Origin: Actinomycetales bacterium
GTDB taxonomy: Bacteria; Actinomycetota; Actinomycetes; Actinomycetales; Dermatophilaceae
Reading direction: 5' to 3'
Assembly (NCBI GenBank): GCA_016710645.1
Contig: JADJVI010000032.1
Span: 43,780 to 107,779, forward strand
Length of the DNA stretch: 64,000 nt
The notes under the pieces are model-generated. The model was not told where the DNA came from, did no database searches, and saw nothing but the letters and a program-made list of their open reading frames with translations. Below, in pieces: positions 8,688 to 16,782 of the stretch (within the stretch, counting starts at the first letter, position 1; the number at the start of each line of letters is the position of its first letter). The position numbers and the translations under genes are program-made.

Positions 8688-9704
8688 TCAGACGGTCAGG
8701 TGCGGGCGGATCGGCCGCTCGCCCTGGTCGAAGACCAACTCGGGACGACCCACGAGGAGCGGGTCGGGAGTGCCCACGATGGAGTAGTCCTTGTCGGGGT
8801 AGTCGACCCGAGACAGCAGGACGCGCATGGCCTCCAGTCGAGCGCGCTTCTTGTCGTTGGACTTCACGACCGTCCAGGGAGCTTCCTTGGTGTCGGTGTA
8901 GAAGAACATCGCTTCCTTGGCCTGGGTGTAGGCGTCCCACTTGTCCAGGCTCGCCAGGTCGGTGGGCGAGAGCTTCCACTGGCGGACCGGGTCGATCTTG
9001 CGCCGCTCGAACCGCCGCAACTGCTCGGCGCGACCGACCGAGAACCACAACTTGACCAGGGTCACGCCCGAGCCGATGAGCATCTTCTCGAAGGCCGGGC
9101 ACTGCCGGAGGAACTCAAGGTACTCACTCGGGGAGCAGAAGCCCATGACCCGCTCGACACCGGCGCGGTTGTACCAGGAGCGGTCCATGAGGACGATCTC
9201 ACCGGCAGCCGGCATGTGCACGACGTAGCGCTGGAAGTACCACTGGGTGACCTCGCGCTCGGTCGGCTTCTCCAGCGCGACCACCCGCGCTCCACGCGGG
9301 TTGAGGTGCTCCATGAACCGCTTGATCGCCCCACCCTTGCCGGCTGCGTCGCGGCCTTCGAAGACGACGACGACCTTGGAGCCGGACTCCTTGACGTACT
9401 TCTGCAGTTTGAGCAGCTCGATCTGAAGCAACCGTTTGGTCGCTTCGTACTCGGCCAGCTTCATCTTCTTGGTGTAGGGGTAGTTCTGCTGCCACGCGAT
9501 GGGGTCCGGGTCCAGCGGCTCGCCGGGCACGTAACGGATCTTGGCGTCATCGCCCTCCTGCTCGAGGAGCATGCGGTTGCGCAGCTGGTCGAGGGTCTCC
9601 GTCGAGGGCGTGAAGGTCGAGGTGGAGTAGACGAACGTGCCATCGTCATGGGCCTGACCGAGGGTCTCTGACGGCTTGGTGGGTGCCGAGTTCTGATCGG
9701 ACAT
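8688..9704 (-). CDS. ppk2: Polyphosphate kinase 2 (PPK2 family)
   Basis: 338 residues. Transfers phosphate between polyphosphate and nucleotides, usually favouring synthesis of GTP/ATP from NDPs. The P-loop GRDAAGKGG (about 116-124) and the Walker B/lid region MDRSWYNRAGVE are intact, and EVTQWYFQRYVVHMP and KLWFSVGRAEQLRRF are family blocks. The length fits class I PPK2. The ATG at 9704 is preceded by GAGGAAGG; the longer in-frame extension to 9791 crosses the divergent gene's start and is rejected. Confidence 0.93.
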   Translation of the reverse strand: MSDQNSAPTKPSETLGQAHDDGTFVYSTSTFTPSTETLDQLRNRMLLEQEGDDAKIRYVPGEPLDPDPIAWQQNYPYTKKMKLAEYEATKRLLQIELLKLQKYVKESGSKVVVVFEGRDAAGKGGAIKRFMEHLNPRGARVVALEKPTEREVTQWYFQRYVVHMPAAGEIVLMDRSWYNRAGVERVMGFCSPSEYLEFLRQCPAFEKMLIGSGVTLVKLWFSVGRAEQLRRFERRKIDPVRQWKLSPTDLASLDKWDAYTQAKEAMFFYTDTKEAPWTVVKSNDKKRARLEAMRVLLSRVDYPDKDYSIVGTPDPLLVGRPELVFDQGERPIRPHLTV

Positions 9705-9789
9705 CGGTGGCCTTCCTCGCGTGGTCGATTGGGTCGATGCTAGGGGACAAGGAGTAGGTATTTGCCGTCGGGTCAGGTTGACTTGGCCC

Positions 9790-10221
9790 ATGATTCACGG
9801 CACATATGCCCCCAGTCCGAGCGGGTGGGTCCGCAACCAGGTCGAGGCGATCGAAGCGGCCGGCGACACGGCCGTCGTCGGCGTCGGCGGGGGTCGGGTC
9901 ATCCTCATGACCATGGTCGGTCGCAGCTCGGGACTGGTGCGCAAGGTGCCGGTCATGCGAGTGGAAAACGACGGCCGGTATGCCGCCTTCGGCAGCCTTG
10001 GGGGCGCGCCCAAGGACCCCGCGTGGGTGGGCAATCTCCGCGCCAACCCGGACATCGAGGTCATGGACGGCACGGTCAGCGTGCCGATGCGGGCGCGGGA
10101 AGTCTTTGGTGAGGAGCGGCAGCTGTGGTGGGAACGGGGAGCCGCCGTCTTCCCCGACTACACGGCATACCAGGCTCGGACCACCCGGGTGATCCCGGTG
10201 TTCGTCCTCGAGCCCCGCTGA
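9790..10221 (+). CDS. Deazaflavin-dependent nitroreductase (Ddn)-like protein
   Basis: 143 residues with the Ddn/DUF385 pattern: a Trp near the N-terminus (GWVRNQVEAIEAAGD), VILMTMVGRSSGLVRKVPVM for the phosphate-binding loop, GRYAAFGSLGGAPKDPAWVGN, and a C-terminal TTRVIPVFVLEPR. These proteins bind F420 and reduce quinones or nitro compounds. The ATG at 9790 has no nearby Shine-Dalgarno (AGGAG lies about 37 bp upstream), so translation may be leaderless. Stands alone between ppk2 and the SPFH gene. Confidence 0.85.
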   Translation: MIHGTYAPSPSGWVRNQVEAIEAAGDTAVVGVGGGRVILMTMVGRSSGLVRKVPVMRVENDGRYAAFGSLGGAPKDPAWVGNLRANPDIEVMDGTVSVPMRAREVFGEERQLWWERGAAVFPDYTAYQARTTRVIPVFVLEPR

Positions 10222-10263
10222 CCGAAAACCGGCCCGCCTTCTCGTCCCCGGTGCGTCATAAAT

Positions 10264-10284
10264 GTGATATCACTTAGATGTCAC
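10264..10284 (+). promoter_or_regulatory. Tandem GATRTCAC boxes upstream of the SPFH/RHH operon
   Basis: A perfect 10-bp palindrome GTGATATCAC (10264-10273) is followed by a half-site GATGTCAC (10277-10284). The two octamers GATATCAC and GATGTCAC start 11 bp apart, one helical turn, and lie 26 bp before the SPFH start. Ribbon-helix-helix dimers typically bind such tandem boxes, and the operon encodes one. Binding is inferred. Confidence 0.45.
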
Positions 10285-10310
10285 AAACCGTCGCCCGCAG
10301 GAGGCGCCCC

Positions 10311-11309
10311 ATGAACACCCCACAGTCCATCCCCACCGACGCTGGCGACCCCAATCTCCAGCCCAGCCTGGACCCGGTCACGCTGCCGCCGGCCGGCACT
10401 CCGGTCGGACATGACGGCGCCCGGGTCGCCGTGACCGAACGTCCGGCCTTCGCCGTCGATGGCTTCCTTGCCCTGGCTCTCGGCCTGGCCCTCATCGCGT
10501 TCGCGGTGTGGCGGGTCATCACCCTCGCGACGTCCGGCGTCGAGGCTCCCAGCGGCGGCGACATCGCCGCGATCATTGTCCCGTTCTTGCTCGCTACTTT
10601 GGTCTTCAGCGCTGTCGTTGTCGTCCAGCCTGGCCAGACCAAGGTCGTGCAGTTCTTCGGCCGCTACATCGGCACGGCCCGACGCACCGGGCTGCTCATG
10701 CTCGTGCCGCTGACCACCAAGAAGAAGGTCTCGGTCCGGGTCAACAACTTCGAGACCAACGCCCTCAAGGTCAACGACGCCGACGGCAACCCGGTCGAGA
10801 TCGCCGCGATCGTCGTCTGGCAGGTCGCCGACACGGCGAAGGCATCCTTTGCCGTCGAGGCCTACCAAGACTTCGTCAAGGTGCAGTCCGAGGCCGCCCT
10901 GCGGCACGTGGCGACCAGCCACCCCTATGACGACCCCGAGGGTCGGGGCGAGTCGCTGCGGGGTTCGACCGACGTCGTCTCCGGCGAGCTAGCCGTCGAG
11001 GTGGCCGCCCGCGTGCAGGTCGCCGGCGTCGAGATCATCGAGGTGCGGATCAGCCATCTGGCCTATGCCCCGGAGATCGCCCAGGCGATGCTGCAGCGTC
11101 AACAGGCCTCGGCGATCATCGCCGCTCGCTCCAAGATCGTCGACGGCGCGGTCGGCATGGTCGAGATGGCGCTCTCGCGCTTGGAGGACGACGACGTGGT
11201 CATCCTCGACGACGAGCGCAAGGCGGCCATGGTGTCCAACCTGCTCGTCGTGCTCTGCAGCGAGGCCAAGGCGTCCCCCATCGTCAACGCCGGCAGCCTC
11301 TACCACTGA
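10311..11309 (+). CDS. SPFH/Band 7 domain membrane protein
   Basis: 332 residues. Two TM segments lie near the N-terminus (FLALALGLALIAFAVW and IIVPFLLATLVFSAVVVV), then a Band 7 domain begins at QPGQTKVVQFFGRYIGTARRTGL and runs through VNNFETNALKVNDADGNPVEI and VEVAARVQVAGVEIIEVRIS to YAPEIAQAMLQRQQA. The C-terminus is helical and ends SPIVNAGSLYH. Family members scaffold membrane microdomains; the cargo here is unknown. The ATG at 10311 is chosen over one at 10278 because of an AGGAGG at 10299-10304. The next gene starts 8 bp downstream, and this SPFH plus small RHH pairing recurs in actinobacteria. Confidence 0.9.
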   Translation: MNTPQSIPTDAGDPNLQPSLDPVTLPPAGTPVGHDGARVAVTERPAFAVDGFLALALGLALIAFAVWRVITLATSGVEAPSGGDIAAIIVPFLLATLVFSAVVVVQPGQTKVVQFFGRYIGTARRTGLLMLVPLTTKKKVSVRVNNFETNALKVNDADGNPVEIAAIVVWQVADTAKASFAVEAYQDFVKVQSEAALRHVATSHPYDDPEGRGESLRGSTDVVSGELAVEVAARVQVAGVEIIEVRISHLAYAPEIAQAMLQRQQASAIIAARSKIVDGAVGMVEMALSRLEDDDVVILDDERKAAMVSNLLVVLCSEAKASPIVNAGSLYH

Positions 11310-11316
11310 TGCCGTC

Positions 11317-11583
11317 GTGACGGATCCCGCTACCCAGCCCTCCCTGCCGACCTCGGGGCGCCCTCGCCGCGAGCGGCGGGCGGTCCTGGTGCGCCTGGAC
11401 CCAGCCGTTCACGAGGCCCTCGTCCGCTGGGCGGATGACGAATTGCGCAGTCTCAACGCCCAATTGGAGATCATCGTCCGCCAGGCGCTGCTCCAGGAGG
11501 GGCGTATGCCGGGCCACTCCGGGCCGCTCCCCCGGCGTGGTCGACCGCCCAAAGCCGCAGCGGGCGAGAGCTCATCGCACTGA
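11317..11583 (+). CDS. Ribbon-helix-helix (Arc-type) DNA-binding protein
   Basis: 88 residues from a GTG 8 bp after the SPFH stop. The RHH core is RRAVLVRLDPAVHEALVRW (beta strand and helix A) then ADDELRSLNAQLEIIVRQAL (helix B). The flanks are basic and Pro-rich, as in DNA-binding tails. The fold suggests a dimeric repressor, probably autoregulating the operon through the GATRTCAC boxes upstream; that is inference. There is no toxin partner, so an antitoxin label would be unsupported. Confidence 0.8.
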   Translation: MTDPATQPSLPTSGRPRRERRAVLVRLDPAVHEALVRWADDELRSLNAQLEIIVRQALLQEGRMPGHSGPLPRRGRPPKAAAGESSSH

Positions 11584-11622
11584 ACGTCACCGACAGCAGA
11601 GCGTGAGCCCGAGGGAAGGTCA

Positions 11623-11651
11623 GAGGGGCCGGTCCAGCGGACCGGCCCCTC
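11623..11651. terminator. Bidirectional hairpin terminator
   Basis: Perfect 13-bp arms (GAGGGGCCGGTCC and complement) around an AGC loop, between the convergent RHH gene (ends 11583) and the two-TM gene (ends 11679). Confidence 0.8.
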
Positions 11652-11678
11652 CTGCTGTGCGCTATCGCATCGAACGGA

Positions 11679-12269
11679 TCACCCGACCGACACGGACTCT
11701 CGCGTCGAGGGCTGCGCCGGCGCAGGCTGTCCGGCGGCGTGACGCAAGCCGAGCAGACCGAGGATGAGCATGAGCGCTGCACCCGCGAAGGAGGCGATGG
11801 CGGCATACCCGGCGATCTTGCCCATCGTGCCGAAGGCGTACGCGTTGAGCAGTAGACCGCGCAGGGTCGATCCCATGAATTGGCTCATGCGCAGCTCGCC
11901 GAGCTTGGCGACCTGGTCCTGGTCGGCGCCCGGGGTGGCCTTGAGCTTGTTGTACTCCGAAGACACTTCGGCGTAGGTCTTGCCGGCAGCCGCCTTGTCC
12001 ATGTGCACGAGGATGTAGTGGTCGGCGTAGGCCTTGGCCTGGTCGCCGTTCTCCATCTTCTGGCCGGCGAACTCGGCGAGGTAGGGCTTGATGAGCGGGT
12101 CCTCGATGGCCGCACCCGCCGGCATGGTGATCTTCTGCTCGAGCAACTGGCTGCGGACATTGTCGGCGACGAAGTTGCTGGCCCAGGTGAGCAGGCCGCC
12201 CGCGACCAGCAGCACCATCGCCATGATGAGGCCGGTCCAGGAGATGAGCTTGTCGAGTACCTTGCGCAT
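11679..12269 (-). CDS. Two-TM membrane protein of unknown function
   Basis: 196 residues. TM1 is near the N-terminus (LISWTGLIMAMVLLVAGGLLTW), then an extracytoplasmic stretch of about 110 residues starting SNFVADNVRSQLLEQKITMP and including ADHYILVHMDKAAAGKTYAEV, then a C-terminal hydrophobic region AAIASFAGAALMLILGLLGL. Similar actinobacterial proteins are often labelled aromatic ring-opening dioxygenase LigA in databases, a label not supported by anything catalytic here. Divergent from the flavoprotein gene at 12475, with about 205 bp of shared upstream DNA in which I see no clear motif. Confidence 0.75.
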   Translation of the reverse strand: MRKVLDKLISWTGLIMAMVLLVAGGLLTWASNFVADNVRSQLLEQKITMPAGAAIEDPLIKPYLAEFAGQKMENGDQAKAYADHYILVHMDKAAAGKTYAEVSSEYNKLKATPGADQDQVAKLGELRMSQFMGSTLRGLLLNAYAFGTMGKIAGYAAIASFAGAALMLILGLLGLRHAAGQPAPAQPSTRESVSVG

Positions 12270-12474
12270 GGTGACACCCTTCGACTCTCGTTGTGGGAGA
12301 GCACAATTGCTGATGTTGATGACTCAACCATGCGCCAGCTGTGAACCGTCGCGCCGGGGCCGAAGGTCCCCCAAGACACGAGGCATGGGTCACATCACGC
12401 CCTGAGGGCAGCCGTCAAGGTGTAGGCGCGCGGCCGCGCGCAAAGCCTGCTGCCGAGGGCAGTAGCGTGACGCC

Positions 12475-14955
12475 ATGGCTGTGACACTTCCGGACCGGGC
12501 CCGCATCGTCGTCATCGGCGGTGGTGTCATCGGCACCTCGATCGCCTACCACCTGGCTCTTGCGGGCGAGTCGGATGTCGTTGTGCTGGAACGAGATCGA
12601 CTGACCAGTGGGACCACGTGGCATGCCGCGGGGCTGATGACGACCTTTGGTTCGCTCTCGCACACCTCCACCGAGATGCGCCTCTACAGCCGGGACCTCT
12701 ACGCCCAGCTGGAGGCAGAGACCGGACAGTCGACCGGGTTCCGCCCGGTGGGGCTCATCGAGGCCGCGGCGGACGTCGAGCGGCTCGAGGAATACCGTCG
12801 AGTCGCCGCCTTCCAGGGCGCCCTCGGTCTGGAAGTCCACGAGATCTCCCCCGCCGAGATGGCCCAGCGATTCCCCTTCGCCAGCACGGAGGACCTCCTG
12901 GCGGGCTTCTGGGTGCCCGGCGACGGTCGAGTCAACCCGGTGGACCTCACCATGTCCCTCGCCAAAGGCGCCCGCCAGCGCGGGGTCCGAGTCATCGAGG
13001 GCGTCACCGTGACGGACGTGCGGATCCAGCGCGGCGTGGTGACGGGCGTTGACACCGACCACGGGCCGATCGAGTGCGAGCAGGTCGTCAACGCGGCCGG
13101 CATGTGGGCCCGCGAACTCGCTGCCCAGAGCGGTCTGGTCGTCCCCAACCAGGCCGCCGAGCACTACTACCTCATCACCGAGGCCATCGAGGGGGTCACC
13201 TCCGACCTGCCGGTGTTTGAGGATCCCTCCTCCTACGGCTACTACCGCGAAGAGGGCGGCGGCCTCATGGTCGGCCTCTTCGAGCCGGTCGCCGGTCCCT
13301 GGCGCGTGGACGGCATACCGGCGCAGTTCTCGTTCGGGACGCTGCCCCCCGACTGGGAGCGGATGACCCCGTTCCTGGAGCGGGCGATGGCGCGTGTGCC
13401 GATCACCGAGACCGCGGGCATCCGCACCTTCTTCTGCGGTCCCGAGTCGTTCACGCCCGATCTCGCCCCCGTCGTCGGACCGGCACCCGGCCTGCGCGGC
13501 TACTTCGTCTGCGCGGGGCTCAACTCAATCGGCATCCTCTCCGCCGGCGGGCTCGGGCGCATCGTCGCCCATTGGCTGACGAGCGGCCGGCCCGATGTCG
13601 ACGTCACCGGGTTCAGCGCCGACCGTTTCCACGACTACCACCTCACGCCCACCTTCCGTCGCCAGCGCACCACCGAGGTCCTCGGCACGGTGTATGCCGC
13701 GCACCCGCCGGGGTTCGCCCTCACCAGCGCCCGAGGTGCACGCCGCTCCCCCGTCCACGACCGGCTAGCCGCCGCTGGCGCGTTCTTCAAGGACGTGTCC
13801 GGGTGGGAATCGCCCGACTGGTATGCCGGCCCCGGCGCCACTCCCAGCGCGGCCGCGAGCTGGTCCCGGGCCCCGTGGTGGGAGCACTGGGAGGCCGAAC
13901 ATCGCGCTGTCCGTGAGGGGGTCGGCCTGCTGGATATGTCGTTCATGGCCAAATTCCTCGTCCAGGGCCCCGATGCCGGCCGCCTGCTGTCGTGGCTGTC
14001 GACTGCTGAGGTCGACGGGCCGACCGGGCGGATCACCTACACCCAGTGGCTGGGCGGCGACGGTGGGTTGGAGGCCGACCTCACCGTGACCAAGCTGGCC
14101 GACGAGCGCTTCCTCGTGGTGGCCTCGGATACCGCCCATGGCCACGTCCGAGGACTGCTCGACAGCGAGATCACTTTCGGCGCCCCAGCCGACGGGCAGG
14201 GCGCCCGGTGGCGGGCGACGAGCACCGACGTCACCGGTGCCTATGCGATGTTCTCGCTGCAGGGCCCGCGTTCCAGAGACGTGCTCTCGGCCGCCACTCA
14301 CGCAAAGGTCGACGGGGAGTCGCTCGGGTTCCGGGACGTGGTGCCCGTCGACCTGGGACTCGCGACCGGTTGGTGTGCCCGGATCACCTATGTCGGCGAG
14401 TTGGGCTACGAGCTCTACGTCCCCACCGAGATGGCCGTGCAGGCCTGGGACCACCTGACTGCGGCCGGCGAGTCGGCCGGGCTGCGATTGGTGGGCCTCA
14501 AGGCCCTCGGCAGCCTGCGCCTGGAGAAGGCCTACCGTGACTACGGGCACGACATCGACAACACCGACGTCCTGCTCCAGGTCGGCCTCGGGTTCACGGC
14601 GGCGATGGACAAACCGGGAGGCTTCCGCGGCCGGGAGGCGGTGCTGGCAGCCCGGGCGAACGGCATACCGGTCTCTCGATTGGTGCAGGTGGTGGTGACC
14701 GACCCCGAGGCGGTTCTGCACCACGGGGAGCTGCTGTTGCGCGACGGCAAGATCGTCGGCGATGTGCGCTCGGGATCCTATGGATGGACCCTCGGCGGTG
14801 CCGTCGGGCTCGGGATGGTCGGCTGCGAAGCCGGGGTCACCCCGGGATGGCTCGCGGAAGGTGAGTGGAGCGTGCAGATCGGCACCCGCCGGTATGCCGT
14901 GCAGGTCACCTTGCGCCCGCTGTACGACCCGACGGGGGCGCGGATCAGCGGGTGA
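12475..14955 (+). CDS. FAD-dependent dimethylglycine/sarcosine dehydrogenase-like protein (DAO + GcvT domains)
   Basis: 826 residues. Residues 1-430 are a D-amino-acid-oxidase-type FAD domain: dinucleotide motif VIGGGVIGTSIAYHL, then TSGTTWHAAGL (about 43-53) whose His is where FAD is covalently attached in dimethylglycine dehydrogenase. Residues about 430-826 are a GcvT/aminomethyltransferase-like folate domain (LLDMSFMAKFLVQGPDAGRL, GELGYELYVPTEMAVQAWDH, GLKALGSLRLEKAYRDYGHD) with the usual C-terminal barrel. The enzyme should oxidatively demethylate an N-methyl amine and pass the one-carbon unit to tetrahydrofolate. Which amine is unknown. It adjoins a divergent ABC importer and IclR regulator, suggesting uptake and breakdown of the same compound. 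Confidence 0.88.
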   Translation: MAVTLPDRARIVVIGGGVIGTSIAYHLALAGESDVVVLERDRLTSGTTWHAAGLMTTFGSLSHTSTEMRLYSRDLYAQLEAETGQSTGFRPVGLIEAAADVERLEEYRRVAAFQGALGLEVHEISPAEMAQRFPFASTEDLLAGFWVPGDGRVNPVDLTMSLAKGARQRGVRVIEGVTVTDVRIQRGVVTGVDTDHGPIECEQVVNAAGMWARELAAQSGLVVPNQAAEHYYLITEAIEGVTSDLPVFEDPSSYGYYREEGGGLMVGLFEPVAGPWRVDGIPAQFSFGTLPPDWERMTPFLERAMARVPITETAGIRTFFCGPESFTPDLAPVVGPAPGLRGYFVCAGLNSIGILSAGGLGRIVAHWLTSGRPDVDVTGFSADRFHDYHLTPTFRRQRTTEVLGTVYAAHPPGFALTSARGARRSPVHDRLAAAGAFFKDVSGWESPDWYAGPGATPSAAASWSRAPWWEHWEAEHRAVREGVGLLDMSFMAKFLVQGPDAGRLLSWLSTAEVDGPTGRITYTQWLGGDGGLEADLTVTKLADERFLVVASDTAHGHVRGLLDSEITFGAPADGQGARWRATSTDVTGAYAMFSLQGPRSRDVLSAATHAKVDGESLGFRDVVPVDLGLATGWCARITYVGELGYELYVPTEMAVQAWDHLTAAGESAGLRLVGLKALGSLRLEKAYRDYGHDIDNTDVLLQVGLGFTAAMDKPGGFRGREAVLAARANGIPVSRLVQVVVTDPEAVLHHGELLLRDGKIVGDVRSGSYGWTLGGAVGLGMVGCEAGVTPGWLAEGEWSVQIGTRRYAVQVTLRPLYDPTGARISG

Positions 14956-15003
14956 TCCACGCCCCCGTCGTGGGGTGCTGTCGGGAGCCGACTGGGCCGA
15001 AGT

Positions 15004-15963
15004 TCAGCCCTGTAGTTGGGCCCAGATCTCGCGGTCGCGTTCGGCGGTCCAGATTGTCGGTCGCTCGACGCCCTGCAGCTCTTCCCAGGTGCGGGCCACG
15101 TCGAAGGGCAGGGTGTGCTCGAAGATCGGCCAGTGCCCGTAGGTCGGGGAAAGCGCCGCGTGGCAGGCGTCGAAGGCGTCCTTGAGCGTGCCGCCAGCGG
15201 CTTGGGTTGCCCGGACGTTGTCAATGATCGCGGTGATGAAGCCCCGCGACTGCTCGATCGCCGCGTGGACGGCCTCCTTGCCGCGCGGGATCTCGCCCCG
15301 GCCACCGACGATCATCTCGGCATCCATCGCCTTGACCGCGTCGAGGGTCGTCGAGGACCACTCTTGGTGGAAGGCGTCGCCGGTGTAGAGCGCTGCCTTG
15401 GCCTCGACCAGGTCACCGGCGAACATGATCCGGTGCTTGGGCAACCAGGCCACGATGTCTCCTTCGGTGTGGCCTCGGCCGAGGTACTGCAGGACGAGGT
15501 CTCCCCGGTCGCCGCCGAGCGGGATGGTCATCCGGTCGGAGAACGTGAGGGTCGGCCAGGTGAGTCCCGGAATGCCGTCCGGCTCCTTGAACAGGCGCGG
15601 CATACGGCCGTATTCGCTAGCCCAGTCCTGCATCCCGCGCTCCTGGATGAGGAATTGGGTGCGCTCGTGGGCGATGATCTCGTCGGCCTCGAAGGCGCTC
15701 GCGCCGAGCACGCGCACCGCGTGATAGTGCGAGAGCACGAGGTAGCGCACCGGCTTGTCGGTGTGCTCGCGCAGCTTGACCAGCCAGTCCCGGGCGGCCG
15801 CGGGGGTCGCCCGGGCTTCGAACGCCACGAGGAAGTCCTCCCCTTCGATCGCCCCGACGTTGGGGTCACCCTCTGCGGTGAGGGCGTAGACACCATCGGC
15901 GAGCACCTCGAGGGTCTCGGTCTTGGCGGCCAGATCGGTCGAGGAGGCGAACGGCTTGCTCAT
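15004..15963 (-). CDS. MBL-fold protein with altered metal-binding motif
   Basis: 319 residues with a metallo-beta-lactamase fold. The canonical HxHxDH appears as SHYHAVRVLG (about 78-87): the two His are kept, but the Asp-His pair is replaced by Val-Leu. Later ligands GRGHTEGD and MFAGDLV are present, and the last position is IVGGRGE where a His is usual. So a dinuclear site looks incomplete. The C-terminus SPTYGHWPIFEHTLPFDVAR is distinctive. It is the last gene of the importer operon (27 bp after livF). Role unknown; it probably acts on the imported compound or its product. Confidence 0.8.
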   Translation of the reverse strand: MSKPFASSTDLAAKTETLEVLADGVYALTAEGDPNVGAIEGEDFLVAFEARATPAAARDWLVKLREHTDKPVRYLVLSHYHAVRVLGASAFEADEIIAHERTQFLIQERGMQDWASEYGRMPRLFKEPDGIPGLTWPTLTFSDRMTIPLGGDRGDLVLQYLGRGHTEGDIVAWLPKHRIMFAGDLVEAKAALYTGDAFHQEWSSTTLDAVKAMDAEMIVGGRGEIPRGKEAVHAAIEQSRGFITAIIDNVRATQAAGGTLKDAFDACHAALSPTYGHWPIFEHTLPFDVARTWEELQGVERPTIWTAERDREIWAQLQG

Positions 15964-15990
15964 GAGGAGGACTTCCTTCGTGTGTCGTGA

Positions 15991-16782
15991 CTAACTGCCG
16001 GCAGCCGTCCCCGCCTTGGGCGTGACGGGGGCCGCCACACCGCTGGACGAGGTGGACGACCCACCGAGGTATGCCGCGCGGACGCGTTCGTCCGACGCGA
16101 GATCGGCCGGGGTGCCCTCGGCGACGACCCGACCACGGTCCATAACCATGACCCGGTCGGCGACCTTGAACGCGGCCCGGACGTTCTGCTCGACGAGCAG
16201 GACGGCGAGGCCCTTGTCCCGCAGAATGCCCAGGGCGGTCATGATCTCGCCGACGACCTTGGGGGCCAGCCCCAGGCTGGGCTCGTCGAGGATGATGACC
16301 GACGGGTCGGACATCAACGCGCGGGCCATGGCCAGCATCTGCTGCTCGCCACCGGACAACGCACCGGCCGCGAGGAGGATCCGGTCGTTGAGGCGTGGGA
16401 AGAGCGCCAGCGCCTCGGCCCGCCGTTCGGCGAAGCCGCCTTCCTTACGCCGCACGTAGCCACCGAGGACGAGGTTGTCCTCGACCGTGAGGGTCGGGAA
16501 GACCAGCCGGTTCTCGGGGACGTGCGCGAGTCCGAGGGACGCGATCTTCTCCGCACCGTACGACGTGATGTCGGTGCCGCCGAGCTTGACCGTGCCCTTG
16601 GCCGGCTTGAGCAGCCCGGAGACCGAGCGCAACACCGAGGTCTTGCCGGCGCCGTTGGCGCCGACGAGGGCGAGGACCTCCCCGGGAGCGACCGCGAGGT
16701 CGATCCCGTGGAGCACCTGCAAGCGGTCGTATGCCGCGTGCAGCCCGGTGACGGTGAGGCCCGCAGGGGGTCGCGCGGTCAT
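15991..16782 (-). CDS. livF: Branched-chain-type ABC transporter ATPase (LivF family)
   Basis: 263 residues. ABC ATPase with Walker A GANGAGKTSVLRS (about 38-50), signature LSGGEQQMLAMARAL, Walker B VIILDEPSLGLAP and the switch His in VLLVEQN. The C-terminus is a Ser/Thr/Ala-rich tail. The start overlaps the upstream permease/ATPase stop (ATGA), so translation is coupled. Energises uptake with the LivG half of the upstream fusion. LivF is the family name; substrate need not be a branched-chain amino acid. Confidence 0.92.
   Translation of the reverse strand: MTARPPAGLTVTGLHAAYDRLQVLHGIDLAVAPGEVLALVGANGAGKTSVLRSVSGLLKPAKGTVKLGGTDITSYGAEKIASLGLAHVPENRLVFPTLTVEDNLVLGGYVRRKEGGFAERRAEALALFPRLNDRILLAAGALSGGEQQMLAMARALMSDPSVIILDEPSLGLAPKVVGEIMTALGILRDKGLAVLLVEQNVRAAFKVADRVMVMDRGRVVAEGTPADLASDERVRAAYLGGSSTSSSGVAAPVTPKAGTAAGS

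Noticed and set aside
11317..11583. HicB/Arc antitoxin of a toxin-antitoxin pair
   Set aside because: The protein has an RHH fold but no toxin gene is adjacent; the neighbour is an SPFH membrane protein.
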